The position numbers were made by a program, and so were the translations under genes. From Clostridia bacterium (GTDB taxonomy: Bacteria > Bacillota > Clostridia > Peptostreptococcales > Acidaminobacteraceae), in assembly GCA_018399635.1 (NCBI GenBank), contig JAGYOH010000011.1:1-64000 (forward strand): a stretch of 64,000 bases of DNA, read 5' to 3'. The notes under the pieces were generated by a model. The model was given only the letters and a program-made list of their open reading frames with translations, did no database searches and had not been told where the DNA came from. Below, piece by piece: positions 8,460 to 16,660 of this stretch (position 1 is the stretch's first letter; every line of letters starts with the position of its first letter).

Positions 8460-9521
8460 ATGGCTAAAGTATTAATGAAAGGTAACGAGGCGATCGGAGC
8501 GGCGGCGATCAATGCCGGTTGCAGATATTTCTTCGGATACCCGATCACACCACAGAATGAACTGCCTGAATACATGTCGCGGGAACTGCCGAAGGTGGGC
8601 GGTGTATTCGTTCAGGCTGAATCGGAAGTTGCCGCCATCAACATGGTCTACGGAGCGGCGGGCTCCGGCGTGCGGGTGATGACCTCATCCTCATCTCCGG
8701 GAATCGCCCTCAAACAGGAAGGCATTTCCTATATCGCCGGTGCTGAGCTGCCGGCAGTCATTGTCAATATCGTGCGGGGGGGCCCGGGGCTCGGCAGCAT
8801 CCAGCCTTCACAGTCCGACTACAACCAATCCACCCGTGGCGGCGGTGACGGCGACTATCACCTCCTGGTCTATGCACCGGCCAATATCCAGGAGATGGTG
8901 GACCTGCTCCAGGAGGCCTTTGACAAGGCGGACTTCTACCGCAATCCGGTCATGGTGATGGGAGACGGAATGATCGGCCAGATGATGGAGCCGGTGGAGT
9001 TCAAGGAAAGACCCGAGGTCGACCTGCCTCCCAAGGACTGGGCGGCAACAGGTACGGAGGGCAAGAGAAAGCCCAATGTCATCAATTCCCTGTTCTTGAA
9101 GCCTGAGGAACTTGAGGACCACAATATCCGACTGACTGAAAAATACGACGCCATGAAGAAAAACGAGCAGCAATGGGAAACCTACAACATGGAAAAACCT
9201 GAAATCATCTGTGTGGCTTACGGGACCACGGCCCGTATTGTAAAAAGTGCCATCGACACCCTCAAGGCCGAGGGTATCGAGATTGGTTTGATCCGACCCA
9301 TCCTGGTCTGGCCCTTCCCGGAGAAAGCCTTCGTGGAACTGCCCGAGACCGCTAAAATGTTCCTGTCTGTAGAAATGAGCATGGGGCAGATGATCGACGA
9401 TATCAAGATCGTCAATCAGGGACGGTTGCCTGTAGAGTTCTACGGCAGGTCAGGCGGTATGATTCCATCGCCGGACGGCGTCGTTCAAAAGATCAGAGCC
9501 TTGCTTGGAGGTGCTAAATAA
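8460..9521 (+). CDS. vorB: 2-oxoacid:ferredoxin oxidoreductase, alpha subunit (VorB-like)
   Basis: Pyrimidine-binding subunit of the thiamine-diphosphate enzyme that oxidatively decarboxylates a 2-oxoacid to acyl-CoA with ferredoxin as acceptor. Family motifs include [20 protein letters not shown] and [12 protein letters not shown] at the N-terminus and the C-terminal [14 protein letters not shown]. At 353 aa it matches VorB (3-methyl-2-oxobutanoate) better than pyruvate enzymes, which are usually fused. The ptb-buk context supports branched-chain substrates, but 2-oxoglutarate-type KorA cannot be excluded from sequence alone. Confidence 0.88.
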   Translation: MAKVLMKGNEAIGAAAINAGCRYFFGYPITPQNELPEYMSRELPKVGGVFVQAESEVAAINMVYGAAGSGVRVMTSSSSPGIALKQEGISYIAGAELPAVIVNIVRGGPGLGSIQPSQSDYNQSTRGGGDGDYHLLVYAPANIQEMVDLLQEAFDKADFYRNPVMVMGDGMIGQMMEPVEFKERPEVDLPPKDWAATGTEGKRKPNVINSLFLKPEELEDHNIRLTEKYDAMKKNEQQWETYNMEKPEIICVAYGTTARIVKSAIDTLKAEGIEIGLIRPILVWPFPEKAFVELPETAKMFLSVEMSMGQMIDDIKIVNQGRLPVEFYGRSGGMIPSPDGVVQKIRALLGGAK

Positions 9522-10267
9522 TGGCTGTTGTATTCGAGAAAACAAAGGGACTTACGGAAAAAGAAACCCATTATTGTCCGGGGTGTACCCACGGAATCAT
9601 CCATCGACTCGTGGCTGAAGTGCTGGAGGAACTCGATGTCCTCGGAGAAACGGTTGGCGTGGCTCCGGTGGGATGTTCCGTGCTGGCTTACGAGTACTTC
9701 AACTGCGACATGCAGGAGGCGGCCCACGGCAGGGCTCCGGCGGTGGCCACAGGCATCAAAAGAGCGCTTCCTGACAAGGTGGTCTTCTCCTATCAGGGAG
9801 ACGGCGACCTGGCCTCCATCGGGACGGCGGAAATCGTCCATGTGGCCCATCGGGGTGAGAAAATCACCACGATTTTCGTCAACAATGCGATTTACGGCAT
9901 GACGGGAGGCCAGATGGCCCCCACGACCCTGATCGGTCAAAAGACCACCACTTCACCCCTGGGCCGTGATTCGAATCTCACAGGTTTCCCCTTGAGAATG
10001 TCTGAAATGCTGGCCACCATCGACGGGGCGGTCTTTGTTGAAAGAGTCTCTGTCCATAACCCGGCAGCCATCAGAAAAGCCAAGAAAGCCATCAAAAAAG
10101 CCTTTGAGGTTCAATTGGAGGGCAAAGGCTTCGGCATCGTTGAAGTCCTCTCCACCTGTCCCACCAACTGGGGCATGACACCGGTGAAGGCCCTGGGCTG
10201 GTTGGAGGAAAACATGATTCCATACTATCCTTTGGGAAATTTCAAATCACCTGAGGAGGCGAAATAA
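9521..10267 (+). CDS. 2-oxoacid:ferredoxin oxidoreductase, beta (thiamine-diphosphate) subunit
   Basis: Contains [13 protein letters not shown] near the N-terminus and the thiamine-diphosphate motif beginning GDGDLASIG and ending in [12 protein letters not shown] (about residues 90-130). 248 aa is normal for VorA/KorB. Its ATG overlaps the last base of the alpha-subunit stop, implying coupled translation. It supplies the cofactor-binding half of the active site of the heterotetramer. Confidence 0.9.
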   Translation: MAVVFEKTKGLTEKETHYCPGCTHGIIHRLVAEVLEELDVLGETVGVAPVGCSVLAYEYFNCDMQEAAHGRAPAVATGIKRALPDKVVFSYQGDGDLASIGTAEIVHVAHRGEKITTIFVNNAIYGMTGGQMAPTTLIGQKTTTSPLGRDSNLTGFPLRMSEMLATIDGAVFVERVSVHNPAAIRKAKKAIKKAFEVQLEGKGFGIVEVLSTCPTNWGMTPVKALGWLEENMIPYYPLGNFKSPEEAK

Positions 10268-10270
10268 ATC

Positions 10271-10810
10271 ATGAATGAAAAGTTTATTTTTGCAGGTTTC
10301 GGCGGGCAGGGTGTGATGCTGATGGGTCAGTTGATTACCTATGCCGGCATGTTTGAAGACCTGGAGGTTTCCTGGCTGCCCTCGTATGGACCGGAAATGC
10401 GCGGGGGTACGGCCAACTGCAGCGTGATCGTCTCGGACAAGGCAGTGGCTTCTCCCGTCATCAGCTTTGACGCCACCACCGCCGTGGTGATGAACCTGCC
10501 CTCCATGGACAAGTTCGAGCAGGAGGTTGAAAAGGGCGGCAAACTCTTTGTCAACAGCTCCCTGATTGAAAGAAAATCAGAGCGGGAGGACATCGACGTC
10601 TACTACATCAACGCCAACGAGGTCGCCAATGAGCTGGGCAATGCCAAGGCTGCCAATATGGTGATGCTGGGAGCGATTCTGGAAGTCACCAAGGTGGTGA
10701 CGCCTGAATCGGTGCTCAAGGCCCTGGCCAAGATCTTCGGGACGGCCAAGGCCCATCTGATTCCCCTCAACGAGGAGGCCCTCAAACGGGGGGCTGAACT
10801 GGTTAAATAA
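10271..10810 (+). CDS. 2-oxoacid:ferredoxin oxidoreductase, gamma subunit
   Basis: A 179-residue protein starting with the typical GFGGQGVMLMGQLI motif and followed by GPEMRGGTANCSVIVS, the CoA-binding gamma domain of this enzyme family. It is three bases behind the beta subunit and is the last gene before a strong terminator, completing the delta-alpha-beta-gamma set. Confidence 0.9.
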   Translation: MNEKFIFAGFGGQGVMLMGQLITYAGMFEDLEVSWLPSYGPEMRGGTANCSVIVSDKAVASPVISFDATTAVVMNLPSMDKFEQEVEKGGKLFVNSSLIERKSEREDIDVYYINANEVANELGNAKAANMVMLGAILEVTKVVTPESVLKALAKIFGTAKAHLIPLNEEALKRGAELVK

Positions 10811-10823
10811 TCCAGAATTTACG

Positions 10824-10855
10824 AAGACCGACTCCCACAGGGTCGGTCTTTTTTG
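10824..10855 (+). terminator. Rho-independent terminator of the ptb-VOR operon
   Basis: Perfect 9-bp stem AAGACCGAC (10824-10832) / GTCGGTCTT (10842-10850) followed by a run of T residues, 13 bases after the gamma-subunit stop. Confidence 0.88.
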
Positions 10856-10856
10856 T

Positions 10857-10862
10857 TATAAT
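10857..10862 (+). promoter_or_regulatory. Possible -10 element for glmM
   Basis: TATAAT directly after the terminator T-run, 63 bases upstream of glmM. No clear -35 hexamer, since that position falls inside the terminator stem. Confidence 0.35.
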
Positions 10863-10924
10863 CAAAAGTAGTGAATATCAGATGAAGGGTATCCACAGCA
10901 GGGATATCGAGCGGAGGATGAGAC

Positions 10925-12280
10925 ATGGGAAAATTATTCGGGACCGATGGGGTCAGAGGGATCGCCAATCTCGAGCTGACCAATGCATTGGCCTATGATC
11001 TGGGTTTTTTTGGGGCCCGGGTGCTGACTGAACAACTCAGGGGAAAACGGGCGAGAATTCTGGTGGGCAGGGATACCCGCTTGTCAGGAGACATGCTTGA
11101 AAATGCACTGATTGCAGGAATACTGGCCTCCGGCAGTGATGCCGTCAAGGCGGGAGTCATCCCCACGCCGGGAATCGCCTATCTTGTCAGGGAGGAGGGC
11201 TTCGATGCCGGAGTGATGATTTCCGCCTCCCACAATTCCTTCGAATACAACGGGATCAAGTTTTTCAACGGGGACGGTCTCAAGCTTTCCGATGAGGTGG
11301 AGGCCGCCATCGAGGAAGAGATTCTTCAACCGGACAAGGCGGCAGAACCCCTGACCGGAGAATTTCTTGGCAGCTTGTCCGAGGATCCGGCTTTGAAATA
11401 CAAGTATCTCGAGCATGTCAAAGGCCTGGCCCACGAAGGCTACGGGGCTTATGAATTCGCCATCGACACCGCCAATGGGGCGGTCTACGAACTTGCCCCG
11501 GAACTCTTCCGGAGCCTGGGCGCCAGGGTCCATGTGCTCCACGACGGGCCCGACGGCGTCAATATCAATCATGACTGCGGGTCGACCCATCTCGAGTCCC
11601 TCAGGGACTATGTGACGGCCCATGACCTGGACTTCGGTCTGGCCTTTGACGGGGATGCCGACCGGCTTCTGGCGGTGGACCATACCGGAGAACTGGTGGA
11701 CGGGGACAAGATCATGATGATCCTGGCCAACCAGATGAAGACCAGGAATGAACTGGCCAAGAATGCCGTGGTGGTGACGGTGATGAGCAATATCGGTTTC
11801 CATAAAGCCATGAAGGAAAGTGAAGTGGCGGTGGAGGTCACCCGGGTGGGAGACCGCTATGTGCTGGAAAAAATGCTTGAAAAGGAATACGCCATCGGCG
11901 GGGAGCAGTCGGGACATATCATCTTCCTTGAGCACAACACCACGGGGGATGGTCTTTTGACCGGGGTCAAGCTCATCAATGCCCTCATCGATTCAGGCAG
12001 CAGCTTGAGACAGCTCTCACAGAAAATGAAAACCTTTCCCCAGGTGTTGAAAAACGCCCGGATCAATCCTGAAAACATGGGCCGTTACGACCAGCATCTG
12101 GCCATCAATCGGCGGATCAAGGAGATTGAAGAAAAAATGGCGGGATCCGGCAGGATTCTCATCCGGCCGTCGGGAACGGAGCCCCTGATCCGGGTGATGC
12201 TGGAGGGGGAGGACCTCGAAGAGCTCAATCAGTACGCCGGTGAGCTCGTGGCCCTTTTTGAAGAAGAACTCAGGAAGTAA
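10925..12280 (+). CDS. glmM: Phosphoglucosamine mutase
   Basis: Interconverts glucosamine-6-phosphate and glucosamine-1-phosphate for peptidoglycan precursor synthesis. The catalytic phosphoserine loop ISASHNSFEYNGIK (near residue 100), the metal-binding FDGDADR (near 240), the sugar-binding GGEQSGHI and the phosphate-binding RPSGTEPLIRVM near the C-terminus are all present. 451 aa is normal. It begins with GKLFGTDGVRGIAN, the family signature. It precedes glmS, so the two successive steps of UDP-GlcNAc synthesis lie together. Confidence 0.96.
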   Translation: MGKLFGTDGVRGIANLELTNALAYDLGFFGARVLTEQLRGKRARILVGRDTRLSGDMLENALIAGILASGSDAVKAGVIPTPGIAYLVREEGFDAGVMISASHNSFEYNGIKFFNGDGLKLSDEVEAAIEEEILQPDKAAEPLTGEFLGSLSEDPALKYKYLEHVKGLAHEGYGAYEFAIDTANGAVYELAPELFRSLGARVHVLHDGPDGVNINHDCGSTHLESLRDYVTAHDLDFGLAFDGDADRLLAVDHTGELVDGDKIMMILANQMKTRNELAKNAVVVTVMSNIGFHKAMKESEVAVEVTRVGDRYVLEKMLEKEYAIGGEQSGHIIFLEHNTTGDGLLTGVKLINALIDSGSSLRQLSQKMKTFPQVLKNARINPENMGRYDQHLAINRRIKEIEEKMAGSGRILIRPSGTEPLIRVMLEGEDLEELNQYAGELVALFEEELRK

Positions 12281-12329
12281 AGATAGAAGCGATTGGGACT
12301 GAACAGTCAATGGGAAGGAGGTTGCTTGA

Positions 12330-12478
12330 AGCGCCAGAACTGCCCGGGCGGCAGTTGACGAGGATGAGGTTTATCGAAAATTCGGCGGATGCCTCACGGC
12401 CCCCCTTGGTCGTCAAGGATGGACAAAACCGGGAAGTGATTTCCGGGACAAAATCCCTCCGATAAAGGGCTCGGTCCA
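12330..12478 (+). ncRNA. glmS ribozyme (GlcN6P-activated self-cleaving riboswitch)
   Basis: The leader of glmS carries the conserved core: AAGCGCCAGAACTG at 12329-12342 with the cleavage site before the G at ~12331, then CAGTTGACGAGGATGAGG (12352-12369), TTTATCGAAAATTCGGCGG and ATGCCTCACGGC, which build the double pseudoknot. A downstream P3-like stem CCGGGAA/TTCCCGG follows at about 12429-12446. When glucosamine-6-phosphate is abundant it acts as cofactor for cleavage, and the downstream mRNA is degraded. Confidence 0.93.
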
Positions 12479-12506
12479 ATTGAAAAAAATAATTGGAGGC
12501 TAGAAA

Positions 12507-14336
12507 ATGTGTGGCATAGTAGGTTATATCGGAGACAAAGAAGCCCTGCCGGTCCTGATGGACGGGCTGAAACGTTTGGAATACAGAGGGTATGATTCTG
12601 CAGGCATCGCTTATTTCAGAGACGGTGCCCTGGAAGTCAAAAAATGCAAGGGTCATCTCAGTTGCCTGGAGCCCTTGATCAAGGATTCCGGCATCAACTC
12701 AAAGGCGGGAATCGGTCATACCCGATGGGCGACCCACGGGGAGCCCAACGATATCAACGCCCACCCCCATATCAGTTACAAGGGCTCGATTGCCGTGATC
12801 CACAACGGCATCATCGAGAATTACATGAAACTCAAGGACTGGCTCTTCGAGGTCCACGGGATCACCTTCGTTTCTGAAACCGACACGGAGGTCATCGCCC
12901 ATCTGATCGAGCATTTTTACGAGGGAGATCTGCTGGAGGCGGTTTACAAGGCCGTCGACAAGATGGAGGGCGCCTATGCCCTGGGGGTGCTGTGCAACAG
13001 TGAACCGGACAAGCTCATTGCGGTGAGGAAGGATTCCCCGCTGATCGTCGGCATCGGCGAGGGGGAGAATTTTCTCGCCTCCGATATTCCGGCACTCCTG
13101 AAATACACCCGCAACACCTACCTCATCGAAAACGACGAGGTGGTGGTCCTCACCAAGGACGACATCACCATTTATGACGAGCTCAAGCAAAGGGTTTCCC
13201 GGGAAATATTCCGGGTGGACTGGGACGTGGCCTCCGCCGAGAAGGAAGGCTTCGAACATTTCACCATCAAGGAGATCCATGAACAGCCCAAGGGAATCAC
13301 GGATACCCTGAACCGGCGGCTCCTGGGAGACAATGAGATTCTTCTGGACGGCATCAAACTGGGAAAAGAGGACCTGGAAAAAATCGACCGCATCTACATC
13401 GTGGCCTGCGGCACCGCCTATCACGCGGGGCTGGTGGGAAAATACGCCATTGAAAAATTCGCCAGGATTCCGGTTCTGGTGGATGTGGCCTCGGAGTTTC
13501 GCTACAAGGACCCCTTTGTGGACTCCAAAACCCTCTTCATCGCCATCTCCCAGTCGGGGGAGACCATCGACACCCTTTCCGCCCTCAGAGAAGCCAAGAG
13601 GAGGGGCGCCCGGATTCTCAGCGTGGTCAATGTGGTGGGAAGTTCTGTGGCAAGGGATTCCGATGATGTCTTCTACACCTGGGCGGGACCGGAGATCGGC
13701 GTGGCCTCTACAAAGGCCTACACGACCCAGTTGATCGCCCTCTACCTCATCGCCCTCCATATGGCGAAGAATCTCGGGACCATGGATTCTGAAGCCTATG
13801 ATGAGGTGATTGACGGACTGAGACAGCTTCCCGGGAAGGTGAAGCGGATTCTTGAGAATGAAGACCAGGTGAAGGCCATCGCGGCTCAGCAGTTCAACAA
13901 CGAAAACATCTTTTTCATCGGAAGGACCCTGGATTTCGACAGCGCCCTGGAAGCCTCGTTGAAGCTCAAGGAAATCAGCTATATCAATTCCTTCGCCATC
14001 CAGGCGGGGGAACTCAAACACGGTACCATCGCCCTGGTCCAGGAGGATACCCTGGTCGTCACCATCGCCACCCAGGACAAGCTCTATGAAAAGACCCTTT
14101 CCAACATCCGGGAGGTGAAGGCTCGGGGGGCCTACGTGCTGGCGGTGGCCAAGGAAAGCAACCGGGAGATTCTCAAGGTGGCGGATGAAGTGATTTTTGT
14201 TCCCGAGGCATCGGATCACCTGATGCCGGTGCTCAGCATCATTCCCCTGCAGCTCTTTGCCTACTACGTTTCCCTGGCCAGGGGCAACGATGTCGACAAG
14301 CCCAGGAATCTGGCGAAATCCGTGACGGTGGAATAA
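12507..14336 (+). CDS. glmS: Glutamine-fructose-6-phosphate aminotransferase (isomerizing)
   Basis: Makes glucosamine-6-phosphate from fructose-6-phosphate and glutamine. The N-terminal Cys2 nucleophile (MCGIVGYIGD) starts the class II glutaminase domain (residues 1 to ~220), with GHTRWATHGEPN near 70. Two SIS isomerase domains follow (about 285-425 and 455-590), and the protein ends in the invariant NLAKSVTVE. 609 aa is typical. TTGGAGG precedes the ATG. Expression is set by the ribozyme in its leader. Confidence 0.97.
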   Translation: MCGIVGYIGDKEALPVLMDGLKRLEYRGYDSAGIAYFRDGALEVKKCKGHLSCLEPLIKDSGINSKAGIGHTRWATHGEPNDINAHPHISYKGSIAVIHNGIIENYMKLKDWLFEVHGITFVSETDTEVIAHLIEHFYEGDLLEAVYKAVDKMEGAYALGVLCNSEPDKLIAVRKDSPLIVGIGEGENFLASDIPALLKYTRNTYLIENDEVVVLTKDDITIYDELKQRVSREIFRVDWDVASAEKEGFEHFTIKEIHEQPKGITDTLNRRLLGDNEILLDGIKLGKEDLEKIDRIYIVACGTAYHAGLVGKYAIEKFARIPVLVDVASEFRYKDPFVDSKTLFIAISQSGETIDTLSALREAKRRGARILSVVNVVGSSVARDSDDVFYTWAGPEIGVASTKAYTTQLIALYLIALHMAKNLGTMDSEAYDEVIDGLRQLPGKVKRILENEDQVKAIAAQQFNNENIFFIGRTLDFDSALEASLKLKEISYINSFAIQAGELKHGTIALVQEDTLVVTIATQDKLYEKTLSNIREVKARGAYVLAVAKESNREILKVADEVIFVPEASDHLMPVLSIIPLQLFAYYVSLARGNDVDKPRNLAKSVTVE

Positions 14337-14384
14337 TGGGCTCTTGACGGAGACTGGTTTCAAGAGAACCTGCCCAGGGGAGGG

Positions 14385-14407
14385 AAAGCCCCTTGAAGGG
14401 GCTTTTT
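14385..14407 (+). terminator. Rho-independent terminator after glmS
   Basis: Stem AAAGCCCC (14385-14392) / GGGGCTTT (14398-14405) with loop TTGAA and a short T-run. A second, weaker stem CTCTTGA/TCAAGAG lies just upstream. The remaining ~120 bases before plsC show no other structure. Confidence 0.8.
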
Positions 14408-14530
14408 CGGCTAGACAGGATGGCGCCAGAAGGAGTGGACAAAAGCCCGTCGGCATCGGTCTGATCCCGGTGCCGGCATAGGGCGGAAATCATTTCCCCC
14501 CGGCTTGATTGAACTTTGAGGAGGAAAACC

Positions 14531-15247
14531 ATGATCAGAAATATCATCTGGTATCTGTACTGGGGTCTGAGTCTGCTGGTCTATATCCCGGCCATGATCA
14601 GGGGTCAGGGATACGTGAAACGGGGAGAGGTCTCAAGGGCCAGGCAGCTGGCTTTTCACAAGGCCAAGGGTTGGTCCCGGAATCTATTGAAGCTGGCTGG
14701 GGGAAGAACTGAAATCAGGGGTCTGGAAAATCTCCCTCCCGAGGACGCCTTTTTGTTGGTGGCCAATCACCAGAGCAATTTTGACATCCCCCTGCTTCTG
14801 GCGGAAATCCCTCTTCCCATTGCCTTCATCGCCAAGATCGAGACCCGGAAAATCCCCCTTGTCAGCCAGTGGATGACCTTCATGGGGTGTCTTTTCATGG
14901 ATCGGGAGGATTTCAGGCAGTCCGTTGGCATTATCAACGAGGCCTCGAAGAAGATGGCCCAGGGATACAACTATGTGATTTTTCCCGAAGGAACCCGGAG
15001 TCCTGACGGCCGGCTCGGGGATTTCAAGGCGGGCAGCATCAAGATGGCTCTGAAGGCCAAAAGACCGATTCTTCCCGTCACCATCGACGGCTCCATCAAA
15101 ATGATGAAAAAAGGTGAAAAAGGCATCCATCCCGGCAGGGTGGTGCTGACCATCCACCCCCCCATCACGCCGGAAGAGGAGATTTTCAAGGAGACCGCCA
15201 ACCTGATGGCTGAAATCAAAACCAGGATTGAAAGCGCCCTTTCCTAG
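14531..15247 (+). CDS. plsC: 1-acyl-sn-glycerol-3-phosphate acyltransferase
   Basis: Membrane-bound enzyme that acylates lysophosphatidic acid to phosphatidic acid. One N-terminal hydrophobic segment (about residues 5-25), the HX4D catalytic motif NHQSNFD (near 78-84) and the substrate motif FPEGTRSPDG (near 150) identify the family. The start is the ATG after GAGGAGGAAAACC; an earlier in-frame TTG overlaps that ribosome-binding site and is unlikely. 238 aa is normal. It is last before a convergent gene. Confidence 0.9.
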   Translation: MIRNIIWYLYWGLSLLVYIPAMIRGQGYVKRGEVSRARQLAFHKAKGWSRNLLKLAGGRTEIRGLENLPPEDAFLLVANHQSNFDIPLLLAEIPLPIAFIAKIETRKIPLVSQWMTFMGCLFMDREDFRQSVGIINEASKKMAQGYNYVIFPEGTRSPDGRLGDFKAGSIKMALKAKRPILPVTIDGSIKMMKKGEKGIHPGRVVLTIHPPITPEEEIFKETANLMAEIKTRIESALS

Positions 15248-15254
15248 GGGGACT

Positions 15255-15767
15255 TCAATCCTGGTTTCTCAAGTAGGCCAGATACAGTTTCTCCTCCTCG
15301 GGATCGGTTGAATCCGTCAGCAGGTGTTCGACCTGATAGCTCAGGTGAGGGTAGGATTTCAGCAGCAGTCTCTTGAGTTGCTTGAATTTGAGGATTTCGT
15401 CGGAGAAGAAGAGATGGTCCCCCTCCAGGGTGAAAATGTGGATCACGTGAAAGAGTTTGAAACGGACCACTTCCCGGGTGTAGTATATGCTCCTGATCTG
15501 ATGTTTTTCGTACCGGTAGGGTCTGCCGCGGAAGAGGCCTTCGATGCCCCCGGGGTCGACGGTGATGGCATAGGATTTCAGAAAGCGGATCCTTTGGAGG
15601 TAGAAGCTCCTGACGGCAAAGAAAAGTATCGTGAACACGGCGAAGAAGACCAGTTGCCACCGCAGGCGCAAGGAACTGGTATAGAGGATGTACAGGCCGT
15701 AGCCCTCAGTGAAGATGAAGAAAAAATAGCCGCCCCGATAGTATTTGTAGGGGTATTCGAAGCGCAT
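15255..15767 (-). CDS. Small membrane protein with a PH-like cytosolic domain, unknown function
   Basis: 170 residues on the minus strand. An aromatic-rich N-terminus is followed by two closely spaced hydrophobic segments (about residues 12-32 and 38-55), then a mainly beta-strand region with ITVDPGGIEGLFRGRPYRY that resembles bacterial PH / YdbS-like membrane domains. AGAGGTGATT precedes the ATG. Hydrophobic pattern and codon use favour this strand over the overlapping plus-strand frame at 15324-15782. It converges on plsC with 7 bases between the stops. Function not known. Confidence 0.7.
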   Translation of the reverse strand: MRFEYPYKYYRGGYFFFIFTEGYGLYILYTSSLRLRWQLVFFAVFTILFFAVRSFYLQRIRFLKSYAITVDPGGIEGLFRGRPYRYEKHQIRSIYYTREVVRFKLFHVIHIFTLEGDHLFFSDEILKFKQLKRLLLKSYPHLSYQVEHLLTDSTDPEEEKLYLAYLRNQD

Positions 15768-15859
15768 GGAATCACCTCTTGAATTTCACCCTTTTCATTG
15801 ATTTTATACCCGCCTTCTGATACCATGAACAAAGACTATTCAACTTAAAGGAGTTAATC

Positions 15860-16603
15860 ATGGAAAATTCAGTATTGGCAAAGGTCAACGGCAAGGAAAT
15901 CACCCAGCAGGACGTGGATTTTTTTTTGAACACCCTGGGGCCGGAGCAAGCCGCCCAGTTCGGCAGCCCTGAAGGCATGCAGCAGCTGTTGCAGGAAATC
16001 ATCAACCAGGAACTCTTGTACTTTGAAGCCGTCGAGGACCGGCTCAGCGAGACCAAGGCCTTCGAGGAAGAACTTGAAAGACTGAAGGGACACATCCTCA
16101 AGACCCTCAAAATCAGAGAAATCTTCGAGGCCATCGATGTCACCGACGATGAGGTGGAGGAATACTACGGGGCCAACCAGGCCCGGTATCAAAAGCCCGC
16201 CCAGGTCAAGGCATCCCATATTCTGGTCAAGTCAGAGGAAGAGGGTCAGGACGTCCTCAAGCGACTCGAAGCGGGAGAAGGCTTCGATGAAGTGGCCATG
16301 GCGGTTTCCACTTGTCCCTCCAGGGAAAAGGGCGGAGATCTGGGCTATTTCGGCAAGGGGCAGATGGTGCCGGAGTTCGAAGAAGCCGCCTTCAATCTGT
16401 CAGTCGGCCAGATGAGCGGCCTCGTCAAGACACAGTTCGGCTTCCACGTGATTCAGTTGACGGACAAAAAAGAGCCGGAAACCACGGCCCTGGAAGAAAT
16501 CAAACCTCGGATCGAGCATGAAATCGTCACTCGAAAGCAGGCCCAGGCCTATCAGGACAAGGTCAATGCTCTCAGGGCCAAGTACCCGGTAGAGACCTAC
16601 TAA
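15860..16603 (+). CDS. Peptidyl-prolyl cis-trans isomerase, parvulin type (PpiC/PrsA-like, cytosolic)
   Basis: 247 aa. An N-terminal SurA/PrsA-like helical region starting LAKVNGKEITQQDVDFFL is followed by a parvulin domain (about residues 115-205) with KASHILVKSEEEG, GGDLGYFGKGQMVPEFEEAAF and TQFGFHVIQL. There is no signal peptide or lipobox, unlike secreted PrsA, so it is probably a cytoplasmic foldase. It has its own AAGGAG site and a terminator directly at its stop. Confidence 0.88.
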   Translation: MENSVLAKVNGKEITQQDVDFFLNTLGPEQAAQFGSPEGMQQLLQEIINQELLYFEAVEDRLSETKAFEEELERLKGHILKTLKIREIFEAIDVTDDEVEEYYGANQARYQKPAQVKASHILVKSEEEGQDVLKRLEAGEGFDEVAMAVSTCPSREKGGDLGYFGKGQMVPEFEEAAFNLSVGQMSGLVKTQFGFHVIQLTDKKEPETTALEEIKPRIEHEIVTRKQAQAYQDKVNALRAKYPVETY

Positions 16604-16627
16604 ACCTCTCTTTGAGAGGTTTTTTTA
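16602..16627 (+). terminator. Rho-independent terminator after the parvulin gene
   Basis: Stem AAACCTCTC (16602-16610) / GAGAGGTTT (16614-16622) with a TTT loop and a run of Ts. It starts within the stop codon of the parvulin gene. Confidence 0.85.
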
Positions 16628-16630
16628 TGC

Positions 16631-16636
16631 TATAAT
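16631..16636 (+). promoter_or_regulatory. Likely -10 element for the yhaM-histidine kinase-regulator transcript
   Basis: TATAAT lies 24 bases before the yhaM ATG and right after the preceding terminator. The -35 position falls in the terminator stem and is poor. Confidence 0.45.
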
Positions 16637-16660
16637 CTAGAGAGAGCCAAGGAGGGAATT

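Noticed and set aside
15324-15782. Plus-strand 152-codon frame
   Set aside because: Opposes the minus-strand membrane protein, which has a ribosome-binding site and a believable hydrophobic profile. The plus frame has neither.
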